A stretch of DNA of 39,502 bases from an uncultured Sulfuricurvum sp. (GTDB lineage Bacteria; Campylobacterota; Campylobacteria; Campylobacterales; Sulfurimonadaceae). The position numbers were made by a program, and so were the translations under genes. Shown here one piece after another: positions 8,003-15,879 of this stretch. The first letter of the stretch is position 1. Every line of letters starts with the position of its first letter. The stretch is taken from contig CAIMUF010000052.1 of assembly GCA_903844635.1 (NCBI GenBank), positions 64,840-104,341 of the forward strand, read 5' to 3'. Below the pieces are notes generated by a model. It saw nothing but the letters and a program-made list of their open reading frames with translations. It was not told the origin of the DNA and searched no databases.

Positions 8003-8448
8003 TGGCATATAACTGGGTTCTTTGGTTTCATGTCATCTCTATGGTGTCGTGGTTCGCTGTATTATTTTATCTGCCACGACTTTTTGTCTATCACGTTGAA
8101 AACAATCAGAACAATGGATTTTTAGAAGTCATTGAAGTAATGGAGATGAAGATTTATAAATACATCGGCGTTCCCGCTTTTTGGGCAACGTTGTTATCAG
8201 GTATCGCATTGATTGCAATGTCTACAGCCCATTATGGAATGAATGTATTTCAAATGGGAGGATGGATGCACGCTAAAATAACGCTTGTGGCTATTTTAAT
8301 CGCCTATTTTTTCTCACTCGGACACTACCGCCTGAAACTAAAAGAAAATACTGCTTATAAAAGTGGGAAGTTTTTTAGAATGTATAATGAAGTACCGACG
8401 CTTTTACTCATCGGCATTGTTGCTTTGGTTATTGTGAAACCGTTTTAA
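8002..8448 (+). CDS. hemJ: Protoporphyrinogen IX oxidase HemJ
   Basis: 148-residue inner-membrane heme-biosynthesis enzyme oxidising protoporphyrinogen IX. Seen: N-terminal YNWVLWFHVISMVSWFA with a conserved His at residue 10, FYLPRLFVYH, four predicted transmembrane segments, the internal GWMHAKI, and RMYNEVPTLLLI near the end, all matching the HemJ (UPF0093) family. The ATG shares one base with the hpf stop, and no independent Shine-Dalgarno is evident, so translation is probably coupled. The stop codon lies in the loop of a terminator hairpin. hemB, an earlier pathway enzyme, is about 12 kb away. Confidence 0.93.
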   Translation: MAYNWVLWFHVISMVSWFAVLFYLPRLFVYHVENNQNNGFLEVIEVMEMKIYKYIGVPAFWATLLSGIALIAMSTAHYGMNVFQMGGWMHAKITLVAILIAYFFSLGHYRLKLKENTAYKSGKFFRMYNEVPTLLLIGIVALVIVKPF

Positions 8449-8457
8449 CGGTTTCAC
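8434..8457 (+). terminator. Bidirectional terminator between hemJ and der
   Basis: Perfect 9-bp stem GTGAAACCG / CGGTTTCAC with loop TTTTAA, which holds the hemJ stop codon, followed by CCTTTTT. It ends hemJ and may also end der from the other strand. Confidence 0.85.
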
Positions 8458-8461
8458 CTTT

Positions 8462-9985
8462 TTACCACATCGCTCTTTTCTTATGCACTTGTGGTTTTTT
8501 AGACACATTTTTACTTTTTGCTTTAAAGAGTACCGGTGTTCCCTCGAAATCGAACTGCTCTCGCATCTGATTCGTCAAATAACGGCGATAACTAAAGTGC
8601 AATCCTTGAGGCTTATTCATAATCAATGCGATACGCGGTGGACGAATATCGTACTGTGTTGCGAAATAGAGACGGATATTCATACCGTTGATACTTGGCA
8701 AGATATGTTTGCGCATTGCCGCTTGGATTACTTCATTAAGCTTGCTCGTCGAAATACGCTGTGAATAGTTTTCATTGATTTTAAGCAACATATCGAAAAT
8801 TCGGTGTACGCGCTGTTTGCTTTGCGCCGAAATCGTAATGATCGGAGCATAGCTCAAGAACTTAAAGCGGTCTCGTACTTCAAGGATGATCTTTTCATAA
8901 TCTTCTTTAGGCGCCATATCCCATTTGTTGAGAACGATCAAACACGCGAGACGATTTTTGTCGACAAAACCAGCGATTTTTTCATCCAAATCCATAAACG
9001 GTTGGGACGCATCAAGAACGAGCAAAGCAATATCCGCATTTTCAAGCATCTCTTCGGTACGCATAAGTGCGTATTTTTCAATACCTAAAATCTTGCCACG
9101 TTTACGGATTCCCGCCGTGTCGATAAAGGTGATTTTCTTATCTTTATACTCAACCTCTTCATCGATTGGATCAATCGTTGTCCCGGCAACCGAACTTACT
9201 ACTGAACGCTCTTCGCCCAACAGTGCGTTAAGAAGTGAACTTTTCCCGACATTAACACGACCGATAATCGCAACTTTCATTTTATCAGCATTGCCAGGTT
9301 CATACTCTTTTACAAGCCCCTTGAACGCCTCTTCCATTTCTGCAAGATCACCGCTTATCTCTCCATCATCATCTTCATCGTCCATATCATCGTCATCATC
9401 TGACTCTTCGTCATACGATTCAACAAATGAATCAAAACCATCCATTTGATCGTCGTCTTCCTCTTTACCTGCTTCAGGCTCTGGCTGAACGATTGCGGAT
9501 TCAGGAAGTACGGAGGCAACCCAATTTAACAAAGGTAAAATGGAACGGTTATGCGAAACAGAAATACCAAAAATATTATTGGTACCAAACTCATAATATT
9601 CCCAAAGCTTCTCCTGCATTTTGTCATTGTCAATTTTATTGACAACCAATGCAATCGATTTTCCCATCGATTCAAGCTCATAAAAGAGTTTTTTATCGTC
9701 CTCTTCCGGTAAACTTTTACCATCCACCATAAAGAGAATAATATCCGCTTTATGTGCTGCTTCAAGCGATTTTTCTTTAATTCGATCGAAAAGTTCACAC
9801 CCTTCGTCCAACCCACCTGTGTCGAGTATTTCGACTTGTTTATCGACAACTATAGCGACACGTTTTTTGACATCGCGTGTTGTACCAGCTTGCTCGGAGG
9901 TAATAGCGTCACGCTGTTTCAGTAAACGGTTGAACAAAGAACTTTTGCCAACGTTTGGTTTACCGATAATGGCTAATTTTTGCAT
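8462..9985 (-). CDS. der: Ribosome-assembly GTPase Der (EngA)
   Basis: 507-residue double GTPase required for 50S maturation. Seen: first G domain with P-loop GKPNVGKS (8-15), DTGG and NKID; second G domain with GRVNVGKSS (about 242-250), DTAG and NKWD; then the C-terminal KH-like domain ending in a basic tail (KNVSKKPQVHKKRAM). Between the G domains, about residues 175-208, lies an extended acidic linker (runs such as DEESDDDDDMDDEDDDGE) that makes the protein longer than many family members. Transcribed alone from a TATAAT box about 30 nt upstream; AAAAGG precedes the ATG. Confidence 0.96.
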   Translation of the reverse strand: MQKLAIIGKPNVGKSSLFNRLLKQRDAITSEQAGTTRDVKKRVAIVVDKQVEILDTGGLDEGCELFDRIKEKSLEAAHKADIILFMVDGKSLPEEDDKKLFYELESMGKSIALVVNKIDNDKMQEKLWEYYEFGTNNIFGISVSHNRSILPLLNWVASVLPESAIVQPEPEAGKEEDDDQMDGFDSFVESYDEESDDDDDMDDEDDDGEISGDLAEMEEAFKGLVKEYEPGNADKMKVAIIGRVNVGKSSLLNALLGEERSVVSSVAGTTIDPIDEEVEYKDKKITFIDTAGIRKRGKILGIEKYALMRTEEMLENADIALLVLDASQPFMDLDEKIAGFVDKNRLACLIVLNKWDMAPKEDYEKIILEVRDRFKFLSYAPIITISAQSKQRVHRIFDMLLKINENYSQRISTSKLNEVIQAAMRKHILPSINGMNIRLYFATQYDIRPPRIALIMNKPQGLHFSYRRYLTNQMREQFDFEGTPVLFKAKSKNVSKKPQVHKKRAMW

Positions 9986-10011
9986 TAATTGCCTTTTTAA
10001 ATAAGTGTTTC

Positions 10012-10017
10012 ATTATA
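10012..10017 (-). promoter_or_regulatory. Putative -10 box for der
   Basis: TATAAT on the minus strand, 26 nt upstream of the der ATG. Confidence 0.5.
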
Positions 10018-10035
10018 GCGTAAATGCACTTAGGG

Positions 10036-10041
10036 TATGAT
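10036..10041 (+). promoter_or_regulatory. Putative -10 box for the phosphoribosyltransferase gene (leaderless geometry)
   Basis: TATGAT followed by exactly six bases and then ATG at 10048, so transcription would begin at or next to the start codon. Weak -35. Confidence 0.35.
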
Positions 10042-10047
10042 TTTGAA

Positions 10048-10506
10048 ATGACTTACTATGATTTTAACCAATTTAAAACTGATATTCCTCGTCTTGGCTC
10101 TCTGTGTGAAACCTTTCAGCCTGATACTATTTTAGCCGTGGCTCGTGGAGGAATGACCCTTGCCCATGCATTGTGCATGCATTTGGATGTGCGAAATCTT
10201 CAAAGCATTCGATGTGAAAGTTATGATGAAGATACTCAACGCGAAACCGTAACAACGTTTGGAAAATCAGATTTTTCACAGTCATCAAAAGTACTCATAG
10301 TTGATGATATTGTTGATAGCGGACGAACGCTCCAAGCACTTTTACCGTTCTTACAGAGTAATAATCCCCATGTTATTTTTAAAACTGCCTCTCTCTTTAC
10401 TAAATCAACCGCTCTTGTCCAACCTGACTTTTCCTTATATGAAGCTACGGATTGGATTGATTTTTTTTGGGAAAAAGATTTCATTAAAAGTACACTTCCT
10501 CAGTGA
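10048..10506 (+). CDS. Phosphoribosyltransferase, xanthine-guanine type
   Basis: 152-residue type I phosphoribosyltransferase that would transfer PRPP to a purine base for salvage. Seen: N-terminal strand ILAVARGGMTLAHAL, the PRPP-binding motif KVLIVDDIVDSGRTLQ, and a C-terminal ATDWIDFFWEKD resembling the base-binding WIxFPWE end of Gpt-like enzymes. Substrate is inferred, not shown. An in-frame ATG at 10024 would give eight extra residues but lies against the der promoter and has no ribosome site. The ATG at 10048 fits a leaderless start 6 nt after TATGAT. A stem-rich block follows before metK. Confidence 0.8.
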   Translation: MTYYDFNQFKTDIPRLGSLCETFQPDTILAVARGGMTLAHALCMHLDVRNLQSIRCESYDEDTQRETVTTFGKSDFSQSSKVLIVDDIVDSGRTLQALLPFLQSNNPHVIFKTASLFTKSTALVQPDFSLYEATDWIDFFWEKDFIKSTLPQ

Positions 10507-10512
10507 ACAATA

Positions 10513-10604
10513 CCCAACGGGGCACGCCGAGCCCACTAAGGAAGGCAAGGACATAAGAGTCCTTTGCAATCCCCTGAAGCTACCCACATAAATGCGGGAG
10601 ATTA
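10513..10604 (+). mobile_element. Structured block resembling an IS200/IS605 right end (relic)
   Basis: The block has a GGGG/CCCC closing pair around the hairpin GCAAGGAC-ATAAGA-GTCCTTTGC, then CTGAAGCTACCC and a small hairpin CCC-A-CAT-AA-ATG-C-GGG followed by AGATT. The GAAGC + hairpin + AGATT ending resembles the subterminal hairpin of IS200/IS605 elements, whose 3' ends also encode the guide RNA of TnpB. No transposase gene is left. It lies upstream of the metK -10 box, so a metK riboswitch is less likely. It could also be an unrelated small RNA. Confidence 0.3.
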
Positions 10605-10626
10605 AAAAACTTAAAATACAATACGC

Positions 10627-10632
10627 TATAAT
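10627..10632 (+). promoter_or_regulatory. Putative -10 box for metK
   Basis: TATAAT 47 nt before the metK ATG, in a T/A-rich context with no clear -35. Confidence 0.5.
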
Positions 10633-10679
10633 CCGCGCAATTACAAAAATTTTCTACATTTTATCCACTAAGGATTGTT

Positions 10680-11837
10680 ATGCCAAAAGAATACATCTTC
10701 ACTTCTGAATCCGTAACCGAGGGGCACCCCGATAAAATGGCAGATCAAATCAGTGATGCGATTTTAGATTACATCATCGAGCATGATACCAAAGCTCGCG
10801 TAGCGTGTGAAACACTTGTCTCCAATGGCTTTTGTGTCATTGCAGGCGAGCTTAAAACAACCGCGTATGCCCCTATGCAAGAAATTGCCCGCCAAGTCGT
10901 TCGTGAAATCGGATATACCGATGCAACCTACGGTTTTGATTACCGTTCATGTGCAGTCCTAAACGGGATCGGTGAGCAATCTCCCGATATCAACCAAGGG
11001 GTTGACCAAGCAGATGGCGAAATCGGTGCAGGTGACCAAGGATTAATGTTTGGTTACGCATGCCGTGAAACTGAAGTCCTTATGCCATTGCCTATTCACC
11101 TGTCACATCGTCTTGCAGAGCGTTTGGCTCAAGTGCGTAAAGAGGGGATCATTCCTTACCTTCGTCCTGATGGAAAAACACAAGTCAGTATTCGATATGT
11201 GGATGACAAGCCCGTATCTGTTGAAACCGTAGTTGTCTCTACGCAACACGCTCCCGATATTTCTCAAGAAAAGTTGCATGCTGACGTTATCAAAGAAGTC
11301 ATTGAGTATGTCATTCCTCATGAGCTGATGAGTCCAAATATCGTTTATCACATCAATCCAACCGGTAAATTTGTTATCGGCGGTCCTCAAGGGGATGCTG
11401 GACTTACAGGACGTAAAATCATTGTTGACACCTACGGCGGAGCTTGCCCTCACGGGGGTGGAGCATTTAGCGGAAAAGATCCAACCAAAGTAGACCGTTC
11501 GGCTGCATACGCTGCTCGTCATGTTGCAAAAAATCTCGTCGCCTCAGGCGCATGTGATCGCGCTACCATACAAGTGTCGTACGCAATCGGAGTAGTAAAA
11601 CCCATCTCAATCATGGTTAACACTCACGGCACCGCTGTCGTTGCCGAAGAAAAAATTGAAGCGTGTGTAAAGGAGTTATTTGACCTTACGCCTCGCGGTA
11701 TTATCGAATCACTTGATTTATTGCGCCCAATCTATCGTAAGACTGCTGCATATGGACATTTTGGACGCGAACTTCCTGAATTTACCTGGGAAAAAACCGA
11801 TAAAGTAGACGCCATTCGAGCCTACCTAGGACTTTAA
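10680..11837 (+). CDS. metK: S-adenosylmethionine synthetase
   Basis: 385-residue cytosolic enzyme making S-adenosylmethionine from methionine and ATP. Seen: [19 protein letters not shown] with the conserved His, [12 protein letters not shown], the signature [12 protein letters not shown], the loop [20 protein letters not shown], the second signature [19 protein letters not shown], and a C-terminal GHFGRE. Length and order of motifs are normal for bacterial MetK. It appears to be monocistronic, with its own -10 box and a degenerate palindrome downstream. Confidence 0.98.
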   Translation: MPKEYIFTSESVTEGHPDKMADQISDAILDYIIEHDTKARVACETLVSNGFCVIAGELKTTAYAPMQEIARQVVREIGYTDATYGFDYRSCAVLNGIGEQSPDINQGVDQADGEIGAGDQGLMFGYACRETEVLMPLPIHLSHRLAERLAQVRKEGIIPYLRPDGKTQVSIRYVDDKPVSVETVVVSTQHAPDISQEKLHADVIKEVIEYVIPHELMSPNIVYHINPTGKFVIGGPQGDAGLTGRKIIVDTYGGACPHGGGAFSGKDPTKVDRSAAYAARHVAKNLVASGACDRATIQVSYAIGVVKPISIMVNTHGTAVVAEEKIEACVKELFDLTPRGIIESLDLLRPIYRKTAAYGHFGRELPEFTWEKTDKVDAIRAYLGL

Positions 11838-11851
11838 TATTTTCTCTTTCT

Positions 11852-11874
11852 CATTCTCCGTTTAATCGGGAATG
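11852..11874 (+). terminator. Degenerate palindrome after metK
   Basis: CATTCTCCG / CGGGAATG, eight pairs with one bulged T and a loop of TTTAAT. No T-run follows. The arms resemble the ATTCCC/GGGAAT palindromes elsewhere in the window, so it may be an old repeat copy and not a true terminator. Confidence 0.4.
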
Positions 11875-11980
11875 ACAAGAGGTAACACACTCACCAATAA
11901 ATCCACAAAACTTTTCTTTTTTTAGCTACCTTTAAAATTCTTCTGTTATAGTTACCTATATTTATAATTTAGGAGAATCC

Positions 11981-12265
11981 ATGGCTGTAGTTATTAACGA
12001 CACCTGTATTAACTGTGGCGCTTGTATCGACGAGTGTCCTGTAGAAGCGATCGTAGACGAAGATGACAACCCAACGGGTGAAGAAATTTACTACGTTTAT
12101 GGCGACAAATGTGTTGAGTGTGTTGGACATCATGATGTTCCTGCATGTGCAACTGCTTGTCCTACTGAGGGTTGTATTACTTGGGATGAAGTTGGTGAAA
12201 GCCCGTCTCACCGTGATGATATCAGCGCTGAAATGCGTTCAGGCAAAGCGAATATCGTAGACTAA
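11981..12265 (+). CDS. fdx: 2[4Fe-4S] ferredoxin
   Basis: 94-residue low-potential electron carrier. Seen: first cluster motif with C9, C12, C15 and C19 (CINCGACIDECP) and second cluster ligands C44, C47, C56 and C60, where an eight-residue insertion (VGHHDVPA) separates the second and third Cys, as in YfhL/Alv-type ferredoxins. The rest is acidic, as expected for a ferredoxin. AGGAG lies upstream of the ATG. It likely serves the pyruvate/2-oxoglutarate:ferredoxin oxidoreductases typical of these bacteria (inference; no partner is in the window). A strong terminator follows. Confidence 0.93.
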   Translation: MAVVINDTCINCGACIDECPVEAIVDEDDNPTGEEIYYVYGDKCVECVGHHDVPACATACPTEGCITWDEVGESPSHRDDISAEMRSGKANIVD

Positions 12266-12270
12266 ATCAT

Positions 12271-12297
12271 TTTTTGAAGGCTAATACCCTTCAAAAA
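12271..12297 (+). terminator. Rho-independent terminator after ferredoxin gene
   Basis: Perfect 10-bp stem TTTTTGAAGG / CCTTCAAAAA with a 7-nt loop CTAATAC, followed by TCTTTCTT. Confidence 0.8.
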
Positions 12298-12351
12298 TCT
12301 TTCTTCACCCCATTTTTTTCTTCTTTAATATTACTCAAATTATTATTTCGC

Positions 12352-12370
12352 TATAATCCCGCTCTATAAT
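12352..12370 (+). promoter_or_regulatory. Tandem -10 boxes for the ndk operon
   Basis: Two TATAAT hexamers, at 12352-12357 and 12365-12370, stand 13 bp apart start to start. Either could drive ndk-yceD-rpmF-plsX-fabH. AT-rich sequence lies upstream. Confidence 0.5.
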
Positions 12371-12393
12371 TTACATACAGAACAGGAGCATTG

Positions 12394-12807
12394 ATGGAAC
12401 AAACATTGTCAATCATCAAGCCTGACGCCGTAGCAAAAGGTGTCATTGGAAAAATTTTGGATCGTTTTGAGACAGATGGTCTTAAAATTGCAGCTACCAA
12501 AAAAGTTCAGCTTAGCCGTCAAGACGCCGAAGCATTCTACGCAGTACACGCTGCTCGCCCTTTCTTCAACGACCTTGTTGATTTTATGGTAAGCGGTCCT
12601 GTTGTTATTACGGTTCTTGAGGGCGAAAACGCTGTTCTTAGAAATCGTGATTTGATGGGTGCAACGAATCCTAAAGAAGCAGAAGCAGGTACTATCCGTG
12701 CTGATTTCGCTGAAAATATTGATGCAAATGCTGTTCACGGTAGTGATTCAGTTGAAAACGCTAAAAACGAAATTGCGTTTTTCTTTTCAGGACGCGAGAT
12801 CTCCTAA
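12394..12807 (+). CDS. ndk: Nucleoside diphosphate kinase
   Basis: 137-residue enzyme equalising nucleoside di- and triphosphate pools. Seen: N-terminal [29 protein letters not shown], the [16 protein letters not shown] block, and the catalytic His at residue 115 in NAVHGSDS. Length is standard. The ATG at 12394 is chosen over an adjacent in-frame TTG at 12391: AGGAG stands at the right distance. yceD begins right after the stop. Confidence 0.97.
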   Translation: MEQTLSIIKPDAVAKGVIGKILDRFETDGLKIAATKKVQLSRQDAEAFYAVHAARPFFNDLVDFMVSGPVVITVLEGENAVLRNRDLMGATNPKEAEAGTIRADFAENIDANAVHGSDSVENAKNEIAFFFSGREIS

Positions 12808-13182
12808 GTGAATTTAATTCCATTTAAACACTTAAACTCTATCCCCTTAGAGTTTGACGTTATCGTGGAAAATGTCTTTTTTAAAGGAACTTTGGTTCAT
12901 AAAAAAGGTAAAATTGCGGAGTTAAACGGTACAATAACAGGAAGCATCTCAATGCCTTGTGATTTATGCGCTGAAAACATTGAAAGAGTTCTTAATGAAG
13001 AGCTCTTTTTTTATCTTTCGGACGGTATTATAAGTGACAATGAAGATGAACTTGATATTGTAGAGATCACTACACCTATGATTGACATGGAAGAGCTTTT
13101 AGCTTCAGAAATTGAACTCATTAAGAGTGATTATTTTTGCTGTTCGCTCTGCGAAGGCAAAACAGTAGAACAAGAGTTTTAA
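12808..13182 (+). CDS. yceD: YceD/DUF177 family protein (23S rRNA accumulation protein)
   Basis: 124-residue protein of the DUF177 family, which in other bacteria sits before rpmF and affects 23S rRNA levels. Seen: the family CDLC motif (C51, C54), a second Cys cluster at C111, C112 and C115 that could complete a metal site, and an acidic middle. It starts with GTG immediately after the ndk stop (TAAGTG), so coupled translation is likely. The downstream order rpmF-plsX-fabH is the classic arrangement and supports the call despite low conservation. Confidence 0.83.
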   Translation: MNLIPFKHLNSIPLEFDVIVENVFFKGTLVHKKGKIAELNGTITGSISMPCDLCAENIERVLNEELFFYLSDGIISDNEDELDIVEITTPMIDMEELLASEIELIKSDYFCCSLCEGKTVEQEF

Positions 13183-13279
13183 CACTCTTTAAAGCACAAA
13201 GTGCACTGAGCATCTGCTGAAGAAAACTCAGTGTTAACGTAGCTTTTGGGATGTATTCCAAAAGCGTTTAAATCAAACA
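13183..13279 (+). repeat. Two-hairpin leader element, copy 4 (before rpmF)
   Basis: Hairpin 1 has arms CACTGAG (13204-13210) and CTCAGTG (13227-13233); linker TTAACGTA; hairpin 2 is a perfect 8-bp stem GCTTTTGG / CCAAAAGC with loop GATGTATT (13242-13265), then GTTTAAAT. A small GCAC-AAA-GTGC hairpin precedes them. The second hairpin aligns base by base with the copy before the agmatine deiminase gene, with paired changes in the stem. Confidence 0.7.
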
Positions 13280-13295
13280 GAAAGGGATCAATACT

Positions 13296-13445
13296 ATGGC
13301 AGTACCTAAAAGAAGAGTGAGTCACACTCGCGCAGCAAAACGCAGAACTCACTATAAAGTTTCACTTGCTCGTCCAGTCAAAGACAAAGATGGCACGTAT
13401 AAATTGTCTCATTACGCTAACCCCGTTACTGGTGAGTATAAATAA
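13296..13445 (+). CDS. rpmF: Ribosomal protein bL32
   Basis: 49-residue 50S subunit protein, too short for most gene finders. Seen: the start [20 protein letters not shown], rich in Arg and Lys and characteristic of bL32, followed by a short C-terminal part ending in NPVTGEYK. The Cys pair found in zinc-binding bL32 is absent, so this is a zinc-free form. AAAGGG stands upstream of the ATG. plsX follows 3 nt after the stop. Confidence 0.95.
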   Translation: MAVPKRRVSHTRAAKRRTHYKVSLARPVKDKDGTYKLSHYANPVTGEYK

Positions 13446-13448
13446 TTG

Positions 13449-14438
13449 ATGATCAGAATTGCTATTGATGCAATGGGTGGGGACTTCGGTCCTGAACCAA
13501 TTGTAAAAGGAACCATAGAAGCTCTTAAAGAGAAAAAGTTCGAAGCAATTTTGGTTGGCAAAAAAGATGAAATTTTGTCTTTGCTACCCAAGGGCTATAA
13601 AGACAAGATTTTAATTATCGAAGCAAATGATGTTATCGATATGGGTGATGCAGCTACGGATGCATTAAAGCGCCAAGATAGTTCTATCTACAAAGCAGTA
13701 GAACTCGTTCGAAATGGTCAGGCGGATGGTGTTGTGAGTGCAGGACATAGCGGTGCTACAATGACACTTGCTACATTACGTCTTGGACGGCTAAAAAATG
13801 TATTACGTCCAGCGTTAGTAACATCCATGCCGACTAAAAGCGGAAAACGAAGTATCTTAATGGATGCGGGTGCAAATGTCGACTGTAAAGCTGAGCACCT
13901 TTTCCAATTTGGAATCATGGGCTATTATTACGCTCAGGATATGCTCAAAGTTTCCTCTCCTAGAGTGGGGCTTCTTGCCAATGGTGAAGAAGATTCCAAA
14001 GGGAATGAAGTTACTAAAGAAGCTTTCAAGTTACTCGAAGGACAGCAAGGTTTTATCGGGAATGTCGAAGGAAATAACATCTTTGACGGCTCTTGTGATG
14101 TTATTGTCTGCGATGGATTTATCGGAAATTTGGTTCTTAAAGCCTCCGAAGGTGTAGCCTCTACGATCAGTTATTTTATCAAAGAATATATCCGTAAATC
14201 ACCTATCGCTATCACCGGAGCATTGCTCATGCGGAAAGTATTTCATTTGCTTAAAAAAGAAATTGATTACGCTGAAATTGGTGGAGCACCACTCGTTGGA
14301 ATCAAAGGATGTGCCATCGTAAGTCATGGCAAAAGCAATCCAAAAGCCGTAAAAAATGCCATTTTCCAAGCAATACGCTATGTAGATACAGGTGTAAATA
14401 TACACATTGAAAATCGTCTTGAAGAACTAAAAAACTAA
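13449..14438 (+). CDS. plsX: Phosphate acyltransferase PlsX
   Basis: 329-residue peripheral-membrane enzyme making acyl-phosphate from acyl-ACP for phospholipid synthesis. Seen: [17 protein letters not shown] at the N-terminus, [18 protein letters not shown], a DAGANVDCK block, [28 protein letters not shown], and [10 protein letters not shown] near the end, all in PlsX order. The ATG at 13449 is preferred to a TTG three bases earlier. It lies between rpmF and fabH, the standard cluster. Confidence 0.97.
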   Translation: MIRIAIDAMGGDFGPEPIVKGTIEALKEKKFEAILVGKKDEILSLLPKGYKDKILIIEANDVIDMGDAATDALKRQDSSIYKAVELVRNGQADGVVSAGHSGATMTLATLRLGRLKNVLRPALVTSMPTKSGKRSILMDAGANVDCKAEHLFQFGIMGYYYAQDMLKVSSPRVGLLANGEEDSKGNEVTKEAFKLLEGQQGFIGNVEGNNIFDGSCDVIVCDGFIGNLVLKASEGVASTISYFIKEYIRKSPIAITGALLMRKVFHLLKKEIDYAEIGGAPLVGIKGCAIVSHGKSNPKAVKNAIFQAIRYVDTGVNIHIENRLEELKN

Positions 14439-14462
14439 ACTAGCCTGACACAAAGGTGCACT

Positions 14463-15461
14463 ATGTATGCAGCGTTCCGCTCTATTGGAGCTTATGTCCC
14501 CACAAAAATTCTTTCCAATGCTGATCTTGAACGTATGGTCGATACGAGTGATGAATGGATATTTAAACGTACAGGAATAAAAGAACGCCATATTGCCGCA
14601 GAGAATGAAACTACCAGCGATATGGGTGTAGAAGCGGCCAAAATAGCAATAGAACGTGCTGGTATCGATAAAAATCAAATTGATATGGTCATTTGTGCAA
14701 CTATTTCACCTGATTATTTTTGCATGCCCTCAACAGCTACAATTATTGCTGATAAACTTGGTCTCCAAAAAGTAATGGCGTACGATATTTCTGCAGCATG
14801 TACGGGATTTGTTTATGCACTCAGTGTGGCAAAAGCATTTATCGAATCTGGAATGAAAAAAAATGTTCTTATTATCGGATCTGAAAAACTTAGTGCGATA
14901 ACGGATTATACTGATCGTGGAACCTGTATTCTTTTTGGAGATGGTGCAGGTGCAGCAATCATCAGTGCAACCTCTGCTCAATCTGAAGCAATCATTGACG
15001 TGCATACAGGTTCTGATGGTGCCTATGCTGATCTATTGATGACACCAAATGGAGGAAGCGGTTCAGCACACGATGAGCCTAACCGTGAAGAGGCTGGATG
15101 CTTTATGAAGATGAAAGGGAATGAAACGTTCAAAGTTGCGGTTCGTACTCTCACAAGTGATGTTGTAGCAATTCTAGAAGAAAACAATATTGCCTCATCT
15201 GCCATCAAGCATTTCATCCCTCATCAAGCCAATTATCGTATTATTAAAGCAGTTGGTGATGCCCTAAATTTAGAAGAGGAACAGGTTGTCCTTACCGTCG
15301 AAAAATACGGTAACACCTCTGGCGCATCCATTCCAATGGCAATCAATGACATCTACGAATCAGGCCGCCTTCAAGAAGGTGACTTGATGCTTCTGGACGC
15401 TTTTGGTGGTGGTTTGACATGGGGAAGCGCCCTAGTTCCTTTTGCTGGAAAAGGGAAATAA
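14463..15461 (+). CDS. fabH: 3-oxoacyl-ACP synthase III
   Basis: 332-residue condensing enzyme that starts fatty acid synthesis from acetyl-CoA and malonyl-ACP. Seen: the catalytic triad C113 (DISAACTGF), H254 (FIPHQANYR) and N284 (KYGNTSGAS), the conserved [11 protein letters not shown] near the N-terminus, and a Gly-rich C-terminal FGGGLTWGS. Length is normal. An AAAGGTG site precedes the ATG. It closes the plsX-fabH unit. Confidence 0.97.
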   Translation: MYAAFRSIGAYVPTKILSNADLERMVDTSDEWIFKRTGIKERHIAAENETTSDMGVEAAKIAIERAGIDKNQIDMVICATISPDYFCMPSTATIIADKLGLQKVMAYDISAACTGFVYALSVAKAFIESGMKKNVLIIGSEKLSAITDYTDRGTCILFGDGAGAAIISATSAQSEAIIDVHTGSDGAYADLLMTPNGGSGSAHDEPNREEAGCFMKMKGNETFKVAVRTLTSDVVAILEENNIASSAIKHFIPHQANYRIIKAVGDALNLEEEQVVLTVEKYGNTSGASIPMAINDIYESGRLQEGDLMLLDAFGGGLTWGSALVPFAGKGK

Positions 15462-15504
15462 AGACTCTTTTGCTACAATAAAAGACTTATTATAAAGGTC
15501 TTTT

Positions 15505-15879
15505 ATGCTCTATTCTAACCCCCTCGTTTATATTGAACTTCACGACAGTGAAATCCCTTGGCTTAAAATCTTTACCCATACCCCTCATAAAGAATTCTCT
15601 GAATGTTTACCTCATGAAAAAACAATGATTTGGGAATACTTAGACATTATCGAGAAAGAGATGTTAGAATATTTCAAACCAGATAAAATCAATATAGCTT
15701 CATTTGGTAATATGTGTCCGAGAGTTCATTGGCATATAATGGCACGCTTTAATGACGATAGCTATTTTCCAGAGCCGATGTGGGGAGTTAAACAAAGAAA
15801 GGGAAGTATTAAAATAGCTCCAATGGAGCCATTTTTAGAAAGCGTACAAAAGAAATTAACTTCTTGGTCTGCTATCTGA
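15505..15879 (+). CDS. HIT-family (histidine triad) protein
   Basis: 124-residue small protein with the HIT-like motif VHWHIMARF (H75, H77), where the second His is the expected nucleophile for nucleotide hydrolysis; the usual third His is a Met here, as happens in some bacterial HIT subgroups with an Arg after the motif. The partner segment ASFGNMCPRVH precedes it. Substrate unknown; dinucleotide polyphosphates or AMP conjugates are typical for the superfamily. AAAGG precedes the ATG and lies near a small AAAAGAC/GTCTTTT inverted repeat. The 3' end overlaps the convergent helicase gene by 24 nt. Confidence 0.72.
   Translation: MLYSNPLVYIELHDSEIPWLKIFTHTPHKEFSECLPHEKTMIWEYLDIIEKEMLEYFKPDKINIASFGNMCPRVHWHIMARFNDDSYFPEPMWGVKQRKGSIKIAPMEPFLESVQKKLTSWSAI

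Noticed and set aside
9819..10004. Antisense frames along der
   Set aside because: They mirror the conserved GTPase motifs on the other strand and have no start signals.
10301..10591. 96-codon plus-strand frame overlapping the phosphoribosyltransferase gene
   Set aside because: Out of frame with the supported gene; only its last part covers the structured block, and no known protein is recognised.
10513..10604. SAM riboswitch for metK
   Set aside because: The block lies upstream of the metK -10 box, lacks the SAM-I or SAM-II core sequences, and would not be part of the metK transcript.
15482..15504. AAAAGAC/GTCTTTT inverted repeat before the HIT gene as a regulatory hairpin
   Set aside because: The stem is short and AT-rich, the loop is large, and it may simply be chance or the tail of fabH termination.
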